Source of the DNA: Polynucleobacter sp. Latsch14-2
Lineage (GTDB): Bacteria > Pseudomonadota > Gammaproteobacteria > Burkholderiales > Burkholderiaceae
Reading direction: 5' to 3'
Assembly (NCBI RefSeq): GCF_018881925.1
Contig: NZ_JACVPL010000009.1
Location: 1-64,000 of the forward strand
Length of the DNA stretch: 64,000 nucleotides
Notes under the pieces: generated by a model
The model's database searches: none
The model's input: the letters and a program-made list of their open reading frames with translations, nothing else
Told to the model about the DNA's origin: nothing
Made by a program: the position numbers and the translations under genes
Shown: positions 24,765-33,667 of the stretch, in pieces
Layout: each line of letters begins with the position of its first letter
Position numbering within the stretch: the first letter of the stretch is position 1

Positions 24765-25262
24765 TTAGGTGTAAGCAATCCAGCGACCACAAGAAACAAT
24801 GCCAATCCAAAGTGCAATAGAGCAAATTGCCAGAATTGATGCCAATCTTCTTTTATTGGGGCTGGCATCCCAGAAGAAGGAGTTTCTATTGCTAGCCTGT
24901 TGCAGCCAATAAGTAATGGCAATGACTGTGCAAAGCATGAGCATTTTGAGTTGGAATGCTGGGTTTGCTAAGGAGCGTGCTGGTTCAGCAATGATTAAGA
25001 TAGCGCCCGTGACGAGTAATATCGGAATCGCAAGCCAAATGATTGAGGCGTACCGCCCCATGACGCCGGCTATCGACCGCTCATTACCAGCAAGACGAAG
25101 CAATCTGAGGTCGATCATCAAAACTGCGATCAGAGTTGCAGCAATTGCCAGAATGTGAATTGTCTGAACACTTGGAATAACCCAAGCATTACCCTGAATT
25201 GCTAGGCTCAGTGGGGTGTTTTCTATATATGAGCAGAAGGAGAGTAATAAAGAAGTGCGCAT
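24765..25262 (-). CDS. DUF6644-like integral membrane protein (copy 2)
   Basis: With the ATG at 25262 the protein has 165 residues and four predicted membrane segments. It begins SLLLSFCSYIENTPLSLAIQGN and has SVQTIHILAIAATLIAVLMIDLRLL, then SIIWLAIPILLVTGAILII, and ends CGRWIAYT. It is a diverged paralogue of the next gene, so the pair arose by tandem duplication and may work as a heterodimer. It is the first gene of the four-gene run and diverges from the Bug receptor gene at 25341. No strong ribosome-binding site is visible. Confidence 0.78.
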   Translation of the reverse strand: MRTSLLLSFCSYIENTPLSLAIQGNAWVIPSVQTIHILAIAATLIAVLMIDLRLLRLAGNERSIAGVMGRYASIIWLAIPILLVTGAILIIAEPARSLANPAFQLKMLMLCTVIAITYWLQQASNRNSFFWDASPNKRRLASILAICSIALWIGIVSCGRWIAYT

Positions 25263-25286
25263 TGAGCTAAACAAGTGTTTAATATC

Positions 25287-25311
25287 TTGGAAAGAGTGTA
25301 TATCACTCCAA
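25287..25311. promoter_or_regulatory. Inverted repeat, candidate operator
   Basis: GAGTG-TATAT-CACTC (25294-25308) is a perfect five-base inverted repeat, with TTGG before and CAA after that extend the symmetry imperfectly. It lies in the 78-base gap between the divergent DUF6644 and Bug genes, where a shared operator would be expected. No regulator gene is adjacent. Confidence 0.4.
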
Positions 25312-25340
25312 GCGATCACTTAACAATATTGGAGAATGGC

Positions 25341-26333
25341 ATGTTGCATCAGCATTTAAAGAATCGGGTAAAGGGTATTATTTTTGCTGCGACTGCAGCA
25401 TTTTTTGTTGCTCCCTTTGCGGCTAATGCTGCAGATGTTTTCCCAAGCAAGCCCCTACGCATCATTGTTACAGCCGCGCCGGGTGGTACAACCGATATCG
25501 CAACACGTCAGCTATCAGATGTTCTATCTAAAGAGCTTGGGCAGACTGTGATTGTGGAAAATAAAGCAGGTGGAGCCGGCATTATTGGATTACAAGCCCT
25601 GATGGCAGCCCCAGCTGATGGCTATACGATGGCGATGGGCAATATTGGTACTAATGCCATCAATTACAGTCTGTATAAAAGCCTTCCATACAAGTTTGAG
25701 GATATGGAGCCAATCACCATCGTGTTGGCAAATCCAAATGTTTTGGTGGTCAATGCTGATTTCCCGGCTAAAACCGTTGGTGAGCTAATTTCAATGGCTA
25801 AGGCCAATCCTGGCAAGTATTCATTTGCCTCTTCTGGGCGGGGTCAATCTATTCACATGTCTGGCGAACTGTTGCGAGTGCAAGCTGGTATAGACATCTT
25901 CCACGTGCCATACAAGGGGGCTGGGCCAGCATTGGCTGATTTATTGGCTGGGCAGGTCAATATGATGGTAGATAACTTACCAAGCTCCATGCAATATATT
26001 AAGAGCGGGAAGTTACGGGCATTAGCGGTTACCAGTAAAACTCGGGTAGCTGAGTTACCCGATGTTCCAACCATGATTCAATCTGGTTTCCCCAACTTTG
26101 AGGTTACTGCTTGGTTTGGATTATTTGTGCCAGCCGGTACGCCTAAGCCAGTAGTCGATAAGCTATATGCTGCCGTGAAAAAGTCTCTGGATACTCCGGA
26201 AATTAAGCAGCGCTGGAAAGACTTGGGGGGCTGGTCCGTTGGGGATACTCCGGCAAACACGAAACTATTTGTGGCCGCTGAAAAGAAGAAATGGGAGCAG
26301 GTGGCTACCCAGGCAAAGATTGAGAAGGAATGA
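25341..26333 (+). CDS. Bug/TctC-family periplasmic solute-binding protein
   Basis: I chose the ATG at 25341, preceded by GGAGA at a five-base distance, giving 330 residues with a signal peptide (IIFAATAAFFVAPFAANA). Family segments are PSKPLRIIVTAAPGGTTDIATRQ, VENKAGGAGIIGLQALMAAPADGYT, HVPYKGAGPALADLLAGQVNMM and LPDVPTMIQSG. No transporter membrane genes are nearby. It is divergent from the DUF6644/DUF6152 run across a candidate operator, and upstream of a SemiSWEET gene and two FAH enzymes. The ligand is unknown, probably a carboxylate. Confidence 0.92.
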   Translation: MLHQHLKNRVKGIIFAATAAFFVAPFAANAADVFPSKPLRIIVTAAPGGTTDIATRQLSDVLSKELGQTVIVENKAGGAGIIGLQALMAAPADGYTMAMGNIGTNAINYSLYKSLPYKFEDMEPITIVLANPNVLVVNADFPAKTVGELISMAKANPGKYSFASSGRGQSIHMSGELLRVQAGIDIFHVPYKGAGPALADLLAGQVNMMVDNLPSSMQYIKSGKLRALAVTSKTRVAELPDVPTMIQSGFPNFEVTAWFGLFVPAGTPKPVVDKLYAAVKKSLDTPEIKQRWKDLGGWSVGDTPANTKLFVAAEKKKWEQVATQAKIEKE

Positions 26334-26402
26334 GCTAGCAAAGAGACTCTGAAATTACCGGCTTCTGGGAGGTTTGGGTAGAAACCTCACCAGCTAAATG
26401 GC

Positions 26403-26408
26403 TACAAT
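26403..26408 (+). promoter_or_regulatory. -10-like hexamer six bases before the SemiSWEET start
   Basis: TACAAT ends six bases before the ATG at 26415, the same spacing as at mgtA. No clear -35 was found at 16-18 bases. A small hairpin (GAGGTTT against AAACCTC, 26369-26388) lies just upstream. It suggests a leaderless transcript but is weak evidence alone. Confidence 0.35.
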
Positions 26409-26414
26409 CAAAGT

Positions 26415-26699
26415 ATGTACCTTGATGGCAACTTCATTGAAACGATTGGTTACTGCGCAGCTTTTTTAACGACCATTGCCTTTCTTCCTCAGGCTATTCA
26501 GTCCTGGCGCAGCCGTGATTTATCGGGCATCTCTTTGGGCATGTACAGCTTATTTACTGCCGGTGTTGGTTTATGGTTAGCCTATGGAATCATCATCGAA
26601 AAATGGCCTCTAATTATTGCCAATGCCTTGACGTTTGCGTTGGCGCTTAGCATCCTTGTTCTGAAATTGCAGCATACTTATTACCGCGATCAAAAATAG
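26415..26699 (+). CDS. SemiSWEET-family small sugar transporter
   Basis: This 94-residue protein has three membrane segments (about 8-26, 42-60 and 66-85) and one PQ-loop repeat, as expected for SemiSWEET transporters, which dimerise to form a sugar pore. The motif TIAFLPQAIQSWRSRDLSGIS contains the PQ pair and the following SW..RD..GIS pattern of the family. No ribosome-binding site precedes the ATG. It is 23 bases before an FAH-family gene, so the two may be co-transcribed. The substrate is unknown. Confidence 0.88.
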   Translation: MYLDGNFIETIGYCAAFLTTIAFLPQAIQSWRSRDLSGISLGMYSLFTAGVGLWLAYGIIIEKWPLIIANALTFALALSILVLKLQHTYYRDQK

Positions 26700-26722
26700 A
26701 AAGACAAAAGAAAGGCAGTGCA

Positions 26723-27610
26723 ATGCGTTTATTTACCTATTACCCAAATCCATCAAACAAACAAGTGACTAATGTCGGCATTTTTAAAGACGCCACTCAA
26801 AAAGAATGTATTGCTCTGACAGAAGTGGATGCCAATCTGCCGGCAAGTTTGCTTGAAATAATCGCCTCGCCATCCTCGATGAAGCGCGTCAAAGAGATTC
26901 AAGGTCAAGCTAACCTCTCCTGGAAATCAAGCGATGGCATAGCATTTGCCCCTGTGATTCCAAAGCCTGAAAAAATTGTTTGCATGGGTCTGAACTATGC
27001 AGATCACGCAAAAGAAGGCGGTCATGATCGTCCTGAATATCCATCCTTCTTTATGCGGGTACCTAGCTCTTTATTGGGTCACGAGCAGCCTATGATTGTT
27101 CCGCCCGTTTCAGATAAGTTGGATTACGAAGCTGAGTTAGCCTTCATTATTGGCAAACAATGCCATCGGCTGACTAAGGAGAATGCGCTTGAAGCTATTG
27201 CTGGATACAGTATTTTTAATGATGGCAGTATGCGTGACTATCAACGAAAAACCAATCAATGGACGATTGGTAAAAACTTCGATCAAACAGGTGGCTTTGG
27301 CCCCTGTCTCGTAACACCAGATGAACTACCTCTTGGTGCTCATGGTTTACGTATCCAATCGCGCCTCAATGGCAAGATCATGCAAGATAGCAATACTGAG
27401 CATTTCTTATGGGATGTTGTTGAGACCTTGGTGCTGATTTCTGAGGTGATGACCTTAGAGCCGGGTGACGTTGTTATTACTGGAACCCCGGCTGGTGTAG
27501 GTTATGCGAGAACACCGCCGGTGTTTATGCGGGCGGGCGACATTATTGAGATTGAGATTGATGGTATTGGCATCTTGAAAAATCCGATTGCCAATGAAAC
27601 CACTAAATAA
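26723..27610 (+). CDS. Fumarylacetoacetate hydrolase-family protein
   Basis: This 295-residue FAH protein has IVCMGLNYADHAKEGGHDRP near residue 85, the metal-binding KLDYEAELAFIIGK near 132, the GYSIFNDGSMRDYQRKTNQW segment and the C-terminal GDVVITGTPAGVGYARTPP. This pattern fits 2-keto-4-pentenoate or 5-oxopent-3-ene-tricarboxylate-type hydrolases and related hydratases or decarboxylases. AAAGG precedes the ATG. It is followed 57 bases later by another FAH-family gene of different type, which suggests consecutive steps or different substrates. Confidence 0.9.
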   Translation: MRLFTYYPNPSNKQVTNVGIFKDATQKECIALTEVDANLPASLLEIIASPSSMKRVKEIQGQANLSWKSSDGIAFAPVIPKPEKIVCMGLNYADHAKEGGHDRPEYPSFFMRVPSSLLGHEQPMIVPPVSDKLDYEAELAFIIGKQCHRLTKENALEAIAGYSIFNDGSMRDYQRKTNQWTIGKNFDQTGGFGPCLVTPDELPLGAHGLRIQSRLNGKIMQDSNTEHFLWDVVETLVLISEVMTLEPGDVVITGTPAGVGYARTPPVFMRAGDIIEIEIDGIGILKNPIANETTK

Positions 27611-27667
27611 AGTATCAAAATCATTCATTATTAGAAGCTAAGTATTTTTCCTGTTGAGAGGTTAGTC

Positions 27668-28360
27668 ATGAGTTCAGCATATGTTATTGATCCACCCATC
27701 ATCCCAACCTTGCCAGTTGCTGGGGATGTCCGCCGTTTTGCGGTCAATCGTATCTATTGTGTAGGCCGCAATTATGCTGACCATGCTCGTGAGATGGGGC
27801 ATGATCCTGATCGTGAGCCACCATTCTTTTTTATGAAGCCGGCCACGGCGATCGTGACTGATGGAAAAGATATGGCTTACCCAAGTCTGTCTAATGATGT
27901 CCACCATGAGATTGAGATGGTCGTTGCCATAGCAAAGGGTGGAAAAAATATTCCTGCTGATAAAGCGCTTGATCATGTTTATGGTTACGGCGTTGGTCTT
28001 GACATGACACGTCGCGATTTACAAGGTGAAGCTAAAAAAATGGGTCGCCCTTGGGATACCGGTAAAGCTTTTGATGAATCCGCACCTTGTGGCAGCATAA
28101 CTCCTGTAACGCAGTGCGGTCACCCAAGCAAGGGCAGCGTAAAACTTTTAGTCAATGGTGAACTACGACAAGAGGGCGATCTCAATCAATTAATTTGGAA
28201 TGTGCCTGATACGATCGCATACCTATCTACCTTATTTACTCTGGAGCCTGGTGACTTGATTTTCTCGGGGACACCTGCAGGTGTAGGCCCCGTCAAAAAA
28301 GGCGATGTTCTTGAGGGTAGTGTTGATGGCTTGCTTCCCCTCAAGGTAAAAATTACCTAA
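27668..28360 (+). CDS. FAH-family protein, fumarylpyruvate hydrolase-like
   Basis: This shorter FAH protein (230 residues) resembles fumarylpyruvate hydrolase (NagK) and YcgM-like acylpyruvate hydrolases: [20 protein letters not shown] near residue 27, then [30 protein letters not shown] and [19 protein letters not shown]. The glutamates in HEIEMV are the metal ligands. Fumarylpyruvate arises in gentisate degradation, but no gentisate dioxygenase gene is in the window, so the pathway is uncertain. A GAGAGG ribosome-binding site precedes the ATG. It ends just before a strong hairpin shared with the converging mmsA. Confidence 0.87.
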   Translation: MSSAYVIDPPIIPTLPVAGDVRRFAVNRIYCVGRNYADHAREMGHDPDREPPFFFMKPATAIVTDGKDMAYPSLSNDVHHEIEMVVAIAKGGKNIPADKALDHVYGYGVGLDMTRRDLQGEAKKMGRPWDTGKAFDESAPCGSITPVTQCGHPSKGSVKLLVNGELRQEGDLNQLIWNVPDTIAYLSTLFTLEPGDLIFSGTPAGVGPVKKGDVLEGSVDGLLPLKVKIT

Positions 28361-28397
28361 GCTGGGCGGTCCAAGGAGAGAGCAGCAGAATCTGTCA

Positions 28398-28425
28398 CAA
28401 AAAAATGGGGACTTTCGTCCCCATT
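28398..28425 (-). terminator. Strong terminator of mmsA with GAAA tetraloop
   Basis: AATGGGGAC (28404-28412) and GTCCCCATT (28417-28425) form a perfect nine-base stem. Read on the minus strand the loop is GAAA and the stem is followed by a T run (complement of 28399-28405). The plus-strand tail is poorer in T, so it mainly serves mmsA. Confidence 0.88.
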
Positions 28426-28445
28426 GTTATTTACTTCTGAGCTGA

Positions 28446-29966
28446 TTACTTTGAAGTAGGCATTACAAACTCTGCGCCTTTAGCAATGCTTTCAGGCCAG
28501 CGCTGCATGACGCTCTTTTGTTTGGTGTAGAAACGAACACCTTCTTTGCCATAGGCATGCATATCGCCAAAGAGAGACTTCTTCCAGCCACCAAAACCAT
28601 GCCAAGCCATCGGTACCGGAATAGGTACGTTGATGCCAACCATGCCGACTTGCACTCGGCGAGCAAATTCTCGGGCGATATTACCGTCGCTCGTAAAGCA
28701 GGCAACGCCATTACCAAATTCACATGAGTTGACGAGGTTTAATGCCTCGCTAAAATTAGCAACACGTAAACAAGATAGTACTGGCCCGAAGATTTCCTCT
28801 AAGTAAATCTTCATATCAGGTGTGACGTTGTCGAAGAGGGTTCCGCCGATGAAGAAGCCATCTTCATGGCCGGCCACTTTTAGGTTGCGACCATCGACCA
28901 ACAATTTAGCGCCAGAAGCAACGCCACTTTCGATGTAGCCGGTAATGCGCTCAAGAGCAGCTTTGGTCACAATAGGACCCATCTCCGCATCTAGTTCCAT
29001 GCCATTCTTGACCTTCAAAGTCTTGGTACGTTCAATCAGTTTTGGCATGATTTTGTCAGCTGCATCGCCGACTAAAACTGCTACAGATATAGCCATACAG
29101 CGTTCGCCAGCAGAGCCATAGGCCGCACCAATTAATGCATCAATTGCTTTATCCATATCGGCATCAGGCATGATGACCATATGATTCTTGGCTCCGCCAA
29201 GTGCTTGGGAGCGTTTACCAAAGTGAGCGCAGCGTTCGTAGATATAGTTGGCAATTGGGGTCGAGCCCACAAAACTCACTGCTTTGACGTGGGGATTTTC
29301 AATCAGGGCATCAACCGCTTCTTTGTCACCTTGAACCACATTAAAGACGCCATCCGGCAAGCCAGCTTCTTTCAGCAACTTGGCCATAAACAATGAGGCA
29401 GAAGGATCTGTTGGGCTTGGTTTTAGGATGAAGGTGTTGCCGCAGGCAATGGCCACAGGGAACATCCACATCGGCACCATGACAGGGAAGTTAAAGGGTG
29501 TGATGCCAGCAACTACGCCTAAGGGCTGACGCATCACCCAGTTATCAATATCAGTGGAGACTTGTTCTGTATAGTCGCCCTTAAGAAGTTCGGGGATGCC
29601 GGTAGCAAATTCCACAATCTCAATCCCACGCACAACTTCACCTTGGGCATCAGTAAATACTTTGCCATGTTCGGCGGTAATGATGGCAGCTAGTTCATCG
29701 CGATTGGCGTTTAATAACTCAAGATACTTAAACATGATCCGAGCACGACGCAAAGGGGAGGTCTGGCTCCAAGATTCAAATGCAGTTTGCGCGATTGATA
29801 CAACATCATCAACTTCTTTACGGCTAGCAAGCGCAACGCGTCGGGCAACTTTGCCTTGGACAGGGTTGTAGACATCGGCAAAACGACCATCCTTGGGATT
29901 AACTACCTTGCCGCCGACATAGTGACCAATATCTTCTTTAGATTCAAAGGCTTGAGGTGCATTCAT
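28446..29966 (-). CDS. mmsA: Methylmalonate-semialdehyde dehydrogenase (CoA-acylating)
   Basis: This 506-residue aldehyde dehydrogenase has [15 protein letters not shown] and KPSPTDPS in the NAD-binding region, [16 protein letters not shown], then [14 protein letters not shown] and the active-site cysteine in [11 protein letters not shown] near residue 286. The combination of GAKNH and GERCMA is typical of MmsA, which converts methylmalonate or malonate semialdehyde to propionyl- or acetyl-CoA in valine and myo-inositol breakdown. No mmsB (3-hydroxyisobutyrate dehydrogenase) gene is adjacent. It is divergent from the OYE gene. Propionyl-CoA formation connects it loosely to prpE in this window. 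Confidence 0.92.
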   Translation of the reverse strand: MNAPQAFESKEDIGHYVGGKVVNPKDGRFADVYNPVQGKVARRVALASRKEVDDVVSIAQTAFESWSQTSPLRRARIMFKYLELLNANRDELAAIITAEHGKVFTDAQGEVVRGIEIVEFATGIPELLKGDYTEQVSTDIDNWVMRQPLGVVAGITPFNFPVMVPMWMFPVAIACGNTFILKPSPTDPSASLFMAKLLKEAGLPDGVFNVVQGDKEAVDALIENPHVKAVSFVGSTPIANYIYERCAHFGKRSQALGGAKNHMVIMPDADMDKAIDALIGAAYGSAGERCMAISVAVLVGDAADKIMPKLIERTKTLKVKNGMELDAEMGPIVTKAALERITGYIESGVASGAKLLVDGRNLKVAGHEDGFFIGGTLFDNVTPDMKIYLEEIFGPVLSCLRVANFSEALNLVNSCEFGNGVACFTSDGNIAREFARRVQVGMVGINVPIPVPMAWHGFGGWKKSLFGDMHAYGKEGVRFYTKQKSVMQRWPESIAKGAEFVMPTSK

Positions 29967-30146
29967 AGAGTATGTATTTCAGAGTATTAGGGGTTAAGGG
30001 GGCTATAGCCAAGGCGCTTAGCAATACTATCTGCACGTCTTTGCTGTCTCGTTTATTCTAGTTTTAAGTATTCTATCGCTTTCAGCGAATTCCGACATTT
30101 TCTTACTGTTTTATGTGTATTTAGCTGTCTTCGAAAAGGTTCACCC

Positions 30147-31268
30147 ATGAGTCTATTATTTTCAAGCTACACCCTCAATTCGCCTCGAGGACCATTGAGG
30201 CTTGCTAACCGAATTGTTGTTGCACCTATGTGCCAATATGCCGCAGTCAATGGTGAGGCAACTGATTGGCATTTAATGCATTGGGGAAACTTGCTCAATA
30301 GTGGAGCTGCTTTATTCATTATTGAGGCTACTGGGGTTACGCCCGAAGGGCGCATTACTCCAGCCTGTCTTGGTTTATGGGATGAGCGGACAGAAGTTGC
30401 CCTAAAAAATACATTAAAGAGGGCTCGCAAATTGGCACCTGCAATGCCGGTGTTTATTCAACTGGCGCATGCAGGGCGCAAAGCCTCAAGTGCAAGCCCT
30501 TGGGATGGTGGTCAATTGCTTTCAGTAGATCAAGGCGGCTGGGAGACTAAAGCCCCTTCTGCGATTGCCCAATTGGAAGGAGAGCGCTTACCGCATGAGC
30601 TCTCAACAGTAGAGTTGCAAGACTTGATTGAGGCATTTGTTCAGGCGGCGCAACGTGCCGACAGGGTAGGGGTTGACGGAATCGAATTGCATGGTGCCCA
30701 TGGATATCTATTGCATCAATTTTTATCTCCGATCGCCAATCAACGTACCGACCAGTACGGCGGTTCTTTTGAAAACCGTATCCGCTTTCCGCTTGCGTTA
30801 TTTAAGGCGGTGCGTGCGGCATATCAAGGTGTATTAGGAATACGGATTTCTGCAACAGATTGGATTGAGGGTGGCTGGACACCAGAAGAGACTGCAGAGT
30901 TTGCTGCGCGTTTAAAGCCGCTCGGCTGTAATTTTGTTCACATCTCCTCTGGCGGTATTTCTCCAAAGCAGAAAATTGCAATTGGTCCAAATTATCAGGT
31001 TCCTTTTGCAAAGACTGTCAAAGACATGGCGGGTTTACCAACGATGACCGTTGGTTTAATTACTGACCCCCACCAAGCTGAAGCGATCCTGGAGCGCGGG
31101 GATGCTGATTTAATTGCCCTAGCGCGTGCCTTTTTATACAAGCCACGCTGGGGCTGGGAGGCGGCAGCAGCTTTGGATGGTACGGTAGCTTCTCAGGAGC
31201 AGTATTGGCGTTGCTTACCGCGTGAAGCGCAAGCTATCTTTGGTGATGTTAAGGTAGGGCAACGATAG
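30147..31268 (+). CDS. NADH:flavin oxidoreductase, Old Yellow Enzyme family (YqjM/NamA-like)
   Basis: This 373-residue FMN enzyme has LANRIVVAPMCQYAAVNGEATDWHLMHWG (FMN-binding and active-site region near residues 20-48), QLAHAGRKAS, the catalytic pair in ELHGAHGYLLHQFLSP (His near 190) and NQRTDQYGGSFENRIRFP. The Cys in PMCQY is characteristic of the thermophilic-like or YqjM subclass, which reduces activated C=C bonds with NADPH. AAGG precedes the ATG. It may be co-transcribed with the Bug gene 20 bases downstream. The natural substrate is unknown. Confidence 0.92.
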   Translation: MSLLFSSYTLNSPRGPLRLANRIVVAPMCQYAAVNGEATDWHLMHWGNLLNSGAALFIIEATGVTPEGRITPACLGLWDERTEVALKNTLKRARKLAPAMPVFIQLAHAGRKASSASPWDGGQLLSVDQGGWETKAPSAIAQLEGERLPHELSTVELQDLIEAFVQAAQRADRVGVDGIELHGAHGYLLHQFLSPIANQRTDQYGGSFENRIRFPLALFKAVRAAYQGVLGIRISATDWIEGGWTPEETAEFAARLKPLGCNFVHISSGGISPKQKIAIGPNYQVPFAKTVKDMAGLPTMTVGLITDPHQAEAILERGDADLIALARAFLYKPRWGWEAAAALDGTVASQEQYWRCLPREAQAIFGDVKVGQR

Positions 31269-31288
31269 AAATTAAACGGGGAATCAAT

Positions 31289-32266
31289 ATGAATGCAGTC
31301 AACACACTTCGGAAGTTTTTTTCAGCACTCCTAATGATCTTAGGCGCAGGTCTTGCGCATGCACAATCTTTTCCAGATCATCCGATTGTCTTAGTTGTAC
31401 CAAACCCCCCAGGTGGCTTAGTCGATACTTCGGCGCGCTTATTAAGTGAGCCGCTAACGAGATTAACGGGTCAAGCAGTGATCGTAGATAACAAACCTGG
31501 TGCGAGCGGGAATACTGCGTATCAATATGTTGCTAAGGCAAAGCCTGACGGTTATACCTTGTTGATTTCTTACTCTGGCTACCATGTAGGAAATCCCGCC
31601 TTAATGGACAAATTGCCATGGGACCCAATTAAAGATTTTTCACCCGTAGCACTGTTGACAGTGTCTACCAATGTAATCGCTGTGCACCCTTCTGTGCCAG
31701 TCAATAATCTCAAAGAATTTATTGCCTATGCTAAAGCCAATCCGGGTAAGCTGAACTATGCATCACAAGGCAACGGTTCGGTCTCGCATATTGGTACAGA
31801 AATATTTAAGCAAATTACTGGCGTAGAGATGGTGCATGTTCCCTATAAAGGCTCTGGGCCTGCAGTGCAAGATGTGCTAGCAGGTCAGGTACAAGTGTTC
31901 ATCACGACGCCACCGTCGGTGATGCAGCATGTTCAGAGTGGAAAGTTAAAAGCGCTGGCCGTTACTGGTAAAACACGCCATCCTGGCATGCCTGATGTAC
32001 CTACAACTGCTGAAGCTGGTCTGCCTAATTTCCAGCTGGAATCTTGGGTCGCTTTATATGCACCAGCTAAGACACCTACCTCGGTCATTGCTAAGTTGAG
32101 CGAGGATGTCAAAAAGAGTTTGGTACTACCAGAGGTTAAGGAGCGTGCTGAAGTTGCAGGTGTAGAGTTGCGCTATCTCACGCCGGGCCAAATGGATGCC
32201 TTACTAAAGAAGGAGTTGCCATTCTGGAATAAGGCAATTAAGTCGGCCAATATTACGCTTGATTAA
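31289..32266 (+). CDS. Bug/TctC-family periplasmic solute-binding protein
   Basis: This 325-residue protein has a signal peptide (FSALLMILGAGLAHAQ) and the family segments HPIVLVVPNPPGGLVDTSAR, DNKPGASGNTAYQYVAKAKPDGYT, HVPYKGSGPAVQDVLAGQVQVF and MPDVPTTAEAG. It is the third orphan Bug receptor in 15 kb. GGGGA precedes the ATG. It lies directly after the OYE gene, which may point to an unsaturated acid or enoate as the ligand; that is inference from location. Confidence 0.92.
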   Translation: MNAVNTLRKFFSALLMILGAGLAHAQSFPDHPIVLVVPNPPGGLVDTSARLLSEPLTRLTGQAVIVDNKPGASGNTAYQYVAKAKPDGYTLLISYSGYHVGNPALMDKLPWDPIKDFSPVALLTVSTNVIAVHPSVPVNNLKEFIAYAKANPGKLNYASQGNGSVSHIGTEIFKQITGVEMVHVPYKGSGPAVQDVLAGQVQVFITTPPSVMQHVQSGKLKALAVTGKTRHPGMPDVPTTAEAGLPNFQLESWVALYAPAKTPTSVIAKLSEDVKKSLVLPEVKERAEVAGVELRYLTPGQMDALLKKELPFWNKAIKSANITLD

Positions 32267-32287
32267 TCAGTCTTTAGGGTTTCATCA

Positions 32288-33598
32288 CTAAGCCTGATCC
32301 CGCATCACGGGATCAGAGAGCGAGCGTGCAAATGCTCTGGCTGCACTTAACAAGAAATGATCTTTCCCGGGGCCTGCAATCAACTGCACCCCAACTGGTA
32401 GGCCAGTAGGACCGCTGGTAATGTTCAGGTTAATACAAGGTAGACCGAGCAAGGTCCAGATTCTGCAAAAGATGGGATTCCCTGTGCCTTCTTTTGCAAT
32501 TAAGGCCTCCCCAGCTGCGCTTGGTGCGATGATGAGATCAACATCCTTGCTAAATATCAGTTCTATAGCGGCATGCGCCTCTTGGTTCAGCAGTAGATCT
32601 TTTGTATATTGCTCATAAGAAATTGCAGCACCTTCATTAAGTTGCTTGGTAATTTGCGGACTTAATTTTTTAGGGAAGCGCATGCGCTCAAAGGTTAGGG
32701 TGCGCGATAGCTCGGCTCCCATGATGCGAGCTTGGGTCTGTGAAAAATCATCAAATAATGTGGGCAACTTTAGGTCGCCAACCGCGCCCTTGGCGATGAC
32801 TTCCGCCGCATAGCGGGCAATCGCTAAAGCGGCCCTAGTTTCTTTTTGAGTGAGCCCCCAATCTGGCGTTTTGCAGATTGCAATTCGTGGTTTGTTATGT
32901 AGGTCTGTAATGTTGGCTAGCGAGTGATCGCCACTCATTGCCGCCACTCCCAAGGCGACATCCCCAACGCTCCTGCCAAAACACCCCAAGGTATCCTGAA
33001 TTGGGGACAGACTTTTAACTCCACCCGTACTGATTTTTCCGTAGCTTGGCTTGTAGCCAATCACCCCGCAAAATGAAGCTGGTCGAATAATCGAGCCTGC
33101 TGTTTGGCTACCTGTAGCAAGTGGCACCATAAAATCGGCAACCGCCGCAGCTGATCCGCTGGAGGAGCCGCCCGGGGTGTATTTGGGATCGTGTGGGTTG
33201 GTGGTTACTGGGACCTTAAAGGTTGCAAATTCAGTGGTGACCGTTTTCCCCAGAATAATTCCGCCGGCTTGGCGCATGAGTGCTACAGAAACGGCGTCGG
33301 TTGCAGGGTAGTGATTGTTATAAATTGGTGAACCATAGGAGGTGGGTAGGTCAAAGGTGTCAAAAAGATCCTTAACTCCAATAGGTAGGCCATGTAAAAG
33401 GCCCTTAATTGCCCCCTTATCGAGCTCTCTTGCTCTAGCTAAGGCATTCTCTTTCCCAAGGCTTACCCAGGCCTTGACAGTGCTTTCTCTTTGGCCAATC
33501 CGGTCTAGGCAAGCCAGCAAAAGGTCGGTGGCTTTAATCTCTCTTTTCGCAAGGGCATTTGCCGCTTGAGATGCGGTAAGGCTTTCTAGATCTTTCAT
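32288..33598 (-). CDS. Amidase-signature-family amidase
   Basis: This 436-residue protein has the Ser-cis-Ser-Lys triad of the amidase signature family. The lysine is in LPIGVKDLFDT near residue 77, and the serine-rich core is PGGSSSGSAAAVADFMVP with the nucleophile in GSQTAGSIIRPASFCG. Members hydrolyse varied amides; GatA is excluded by context because there is no gatB or gatC nearby. It converges with the Bug gene and its stop region carries a perfect inverted repeat. Its promoter appears to give a leaderless transcript. Confidence 0.92.
   Translation of the reverse strand: MKDLESLTASQAANALAKREIKATDLLLACLDRIGQRESTVKAWVSLGKENALARARELDKGAIKGLLHGLPIGVKDLFDTFDLPTSYGSPIYNNHYPATDAVSVALMRQAGGIILGKTVTTEFATFKVPVTTNPHDPKYTPGGSSSGSAAAVADFMVPLATGSQTAGSIIRPASFCGVIGYKPSYGKISTGGVKSLSPIQDTLGCFGRSVGDVALGVAAMSGDHSLANITDLHNKPRIAICKTPDWGLTQKETRAALAIARYAAEVIAKGAVGDLKLPTLFDDFSQTQARIMGAELSRTLTFERMRFPKKLSPQITKQLNEGAAISYEQYTKDLLLNQEAHAAIELIFSKDVDLIIAPSAAGEALIAKEGTGNPIFCRIWTLLGLPCINLNITSGPTGLPVGVQLIAGPGKDHFLLSAARAFARSLSDPVMRDQA
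32294..32316. repeat. Perfect 9-bp inverted repeat at the amidase 3' end
   Basis: CTGATCCCG and CGGGATCAG are separated by five bases. The repeat overlaps the last codons of the amidase, 28 bases after the Bug stop. It lacks a T run on either side, so it could be a 3'-stabilising hairpin or a weak terminator for the converging genes. Confidence 0.5.
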
Positions 33599-33604
33599 GG
33601 ACCT

Positions 33605-33633
33605 ATTCTACTTTTGGTGGCGTATGATCGCAA
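33605..33633 (-). promoter_or_regulatory. Predicted sigma70-type promoter of the amidase, leaderless
   Basis: On the minus strand TTGCGA (33633-33628) and TAGAAT (33610-33605) are 17 bases apart. The -10 ends six bases before the ATG at 33598, so the start site would fall on or next to the start codon. Confidence 0.5.
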
Positions 33634-33667
33634 TTTACCTTTTTAATTATTCCTAGAAATACGCAAT

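Noticed and set aside
32294..32316. Intrinsic terminator at the amidase 3' end
   Set aside because: The stem is perfect but no T run follows on either strand, so it is listed only as an inverted repeat.
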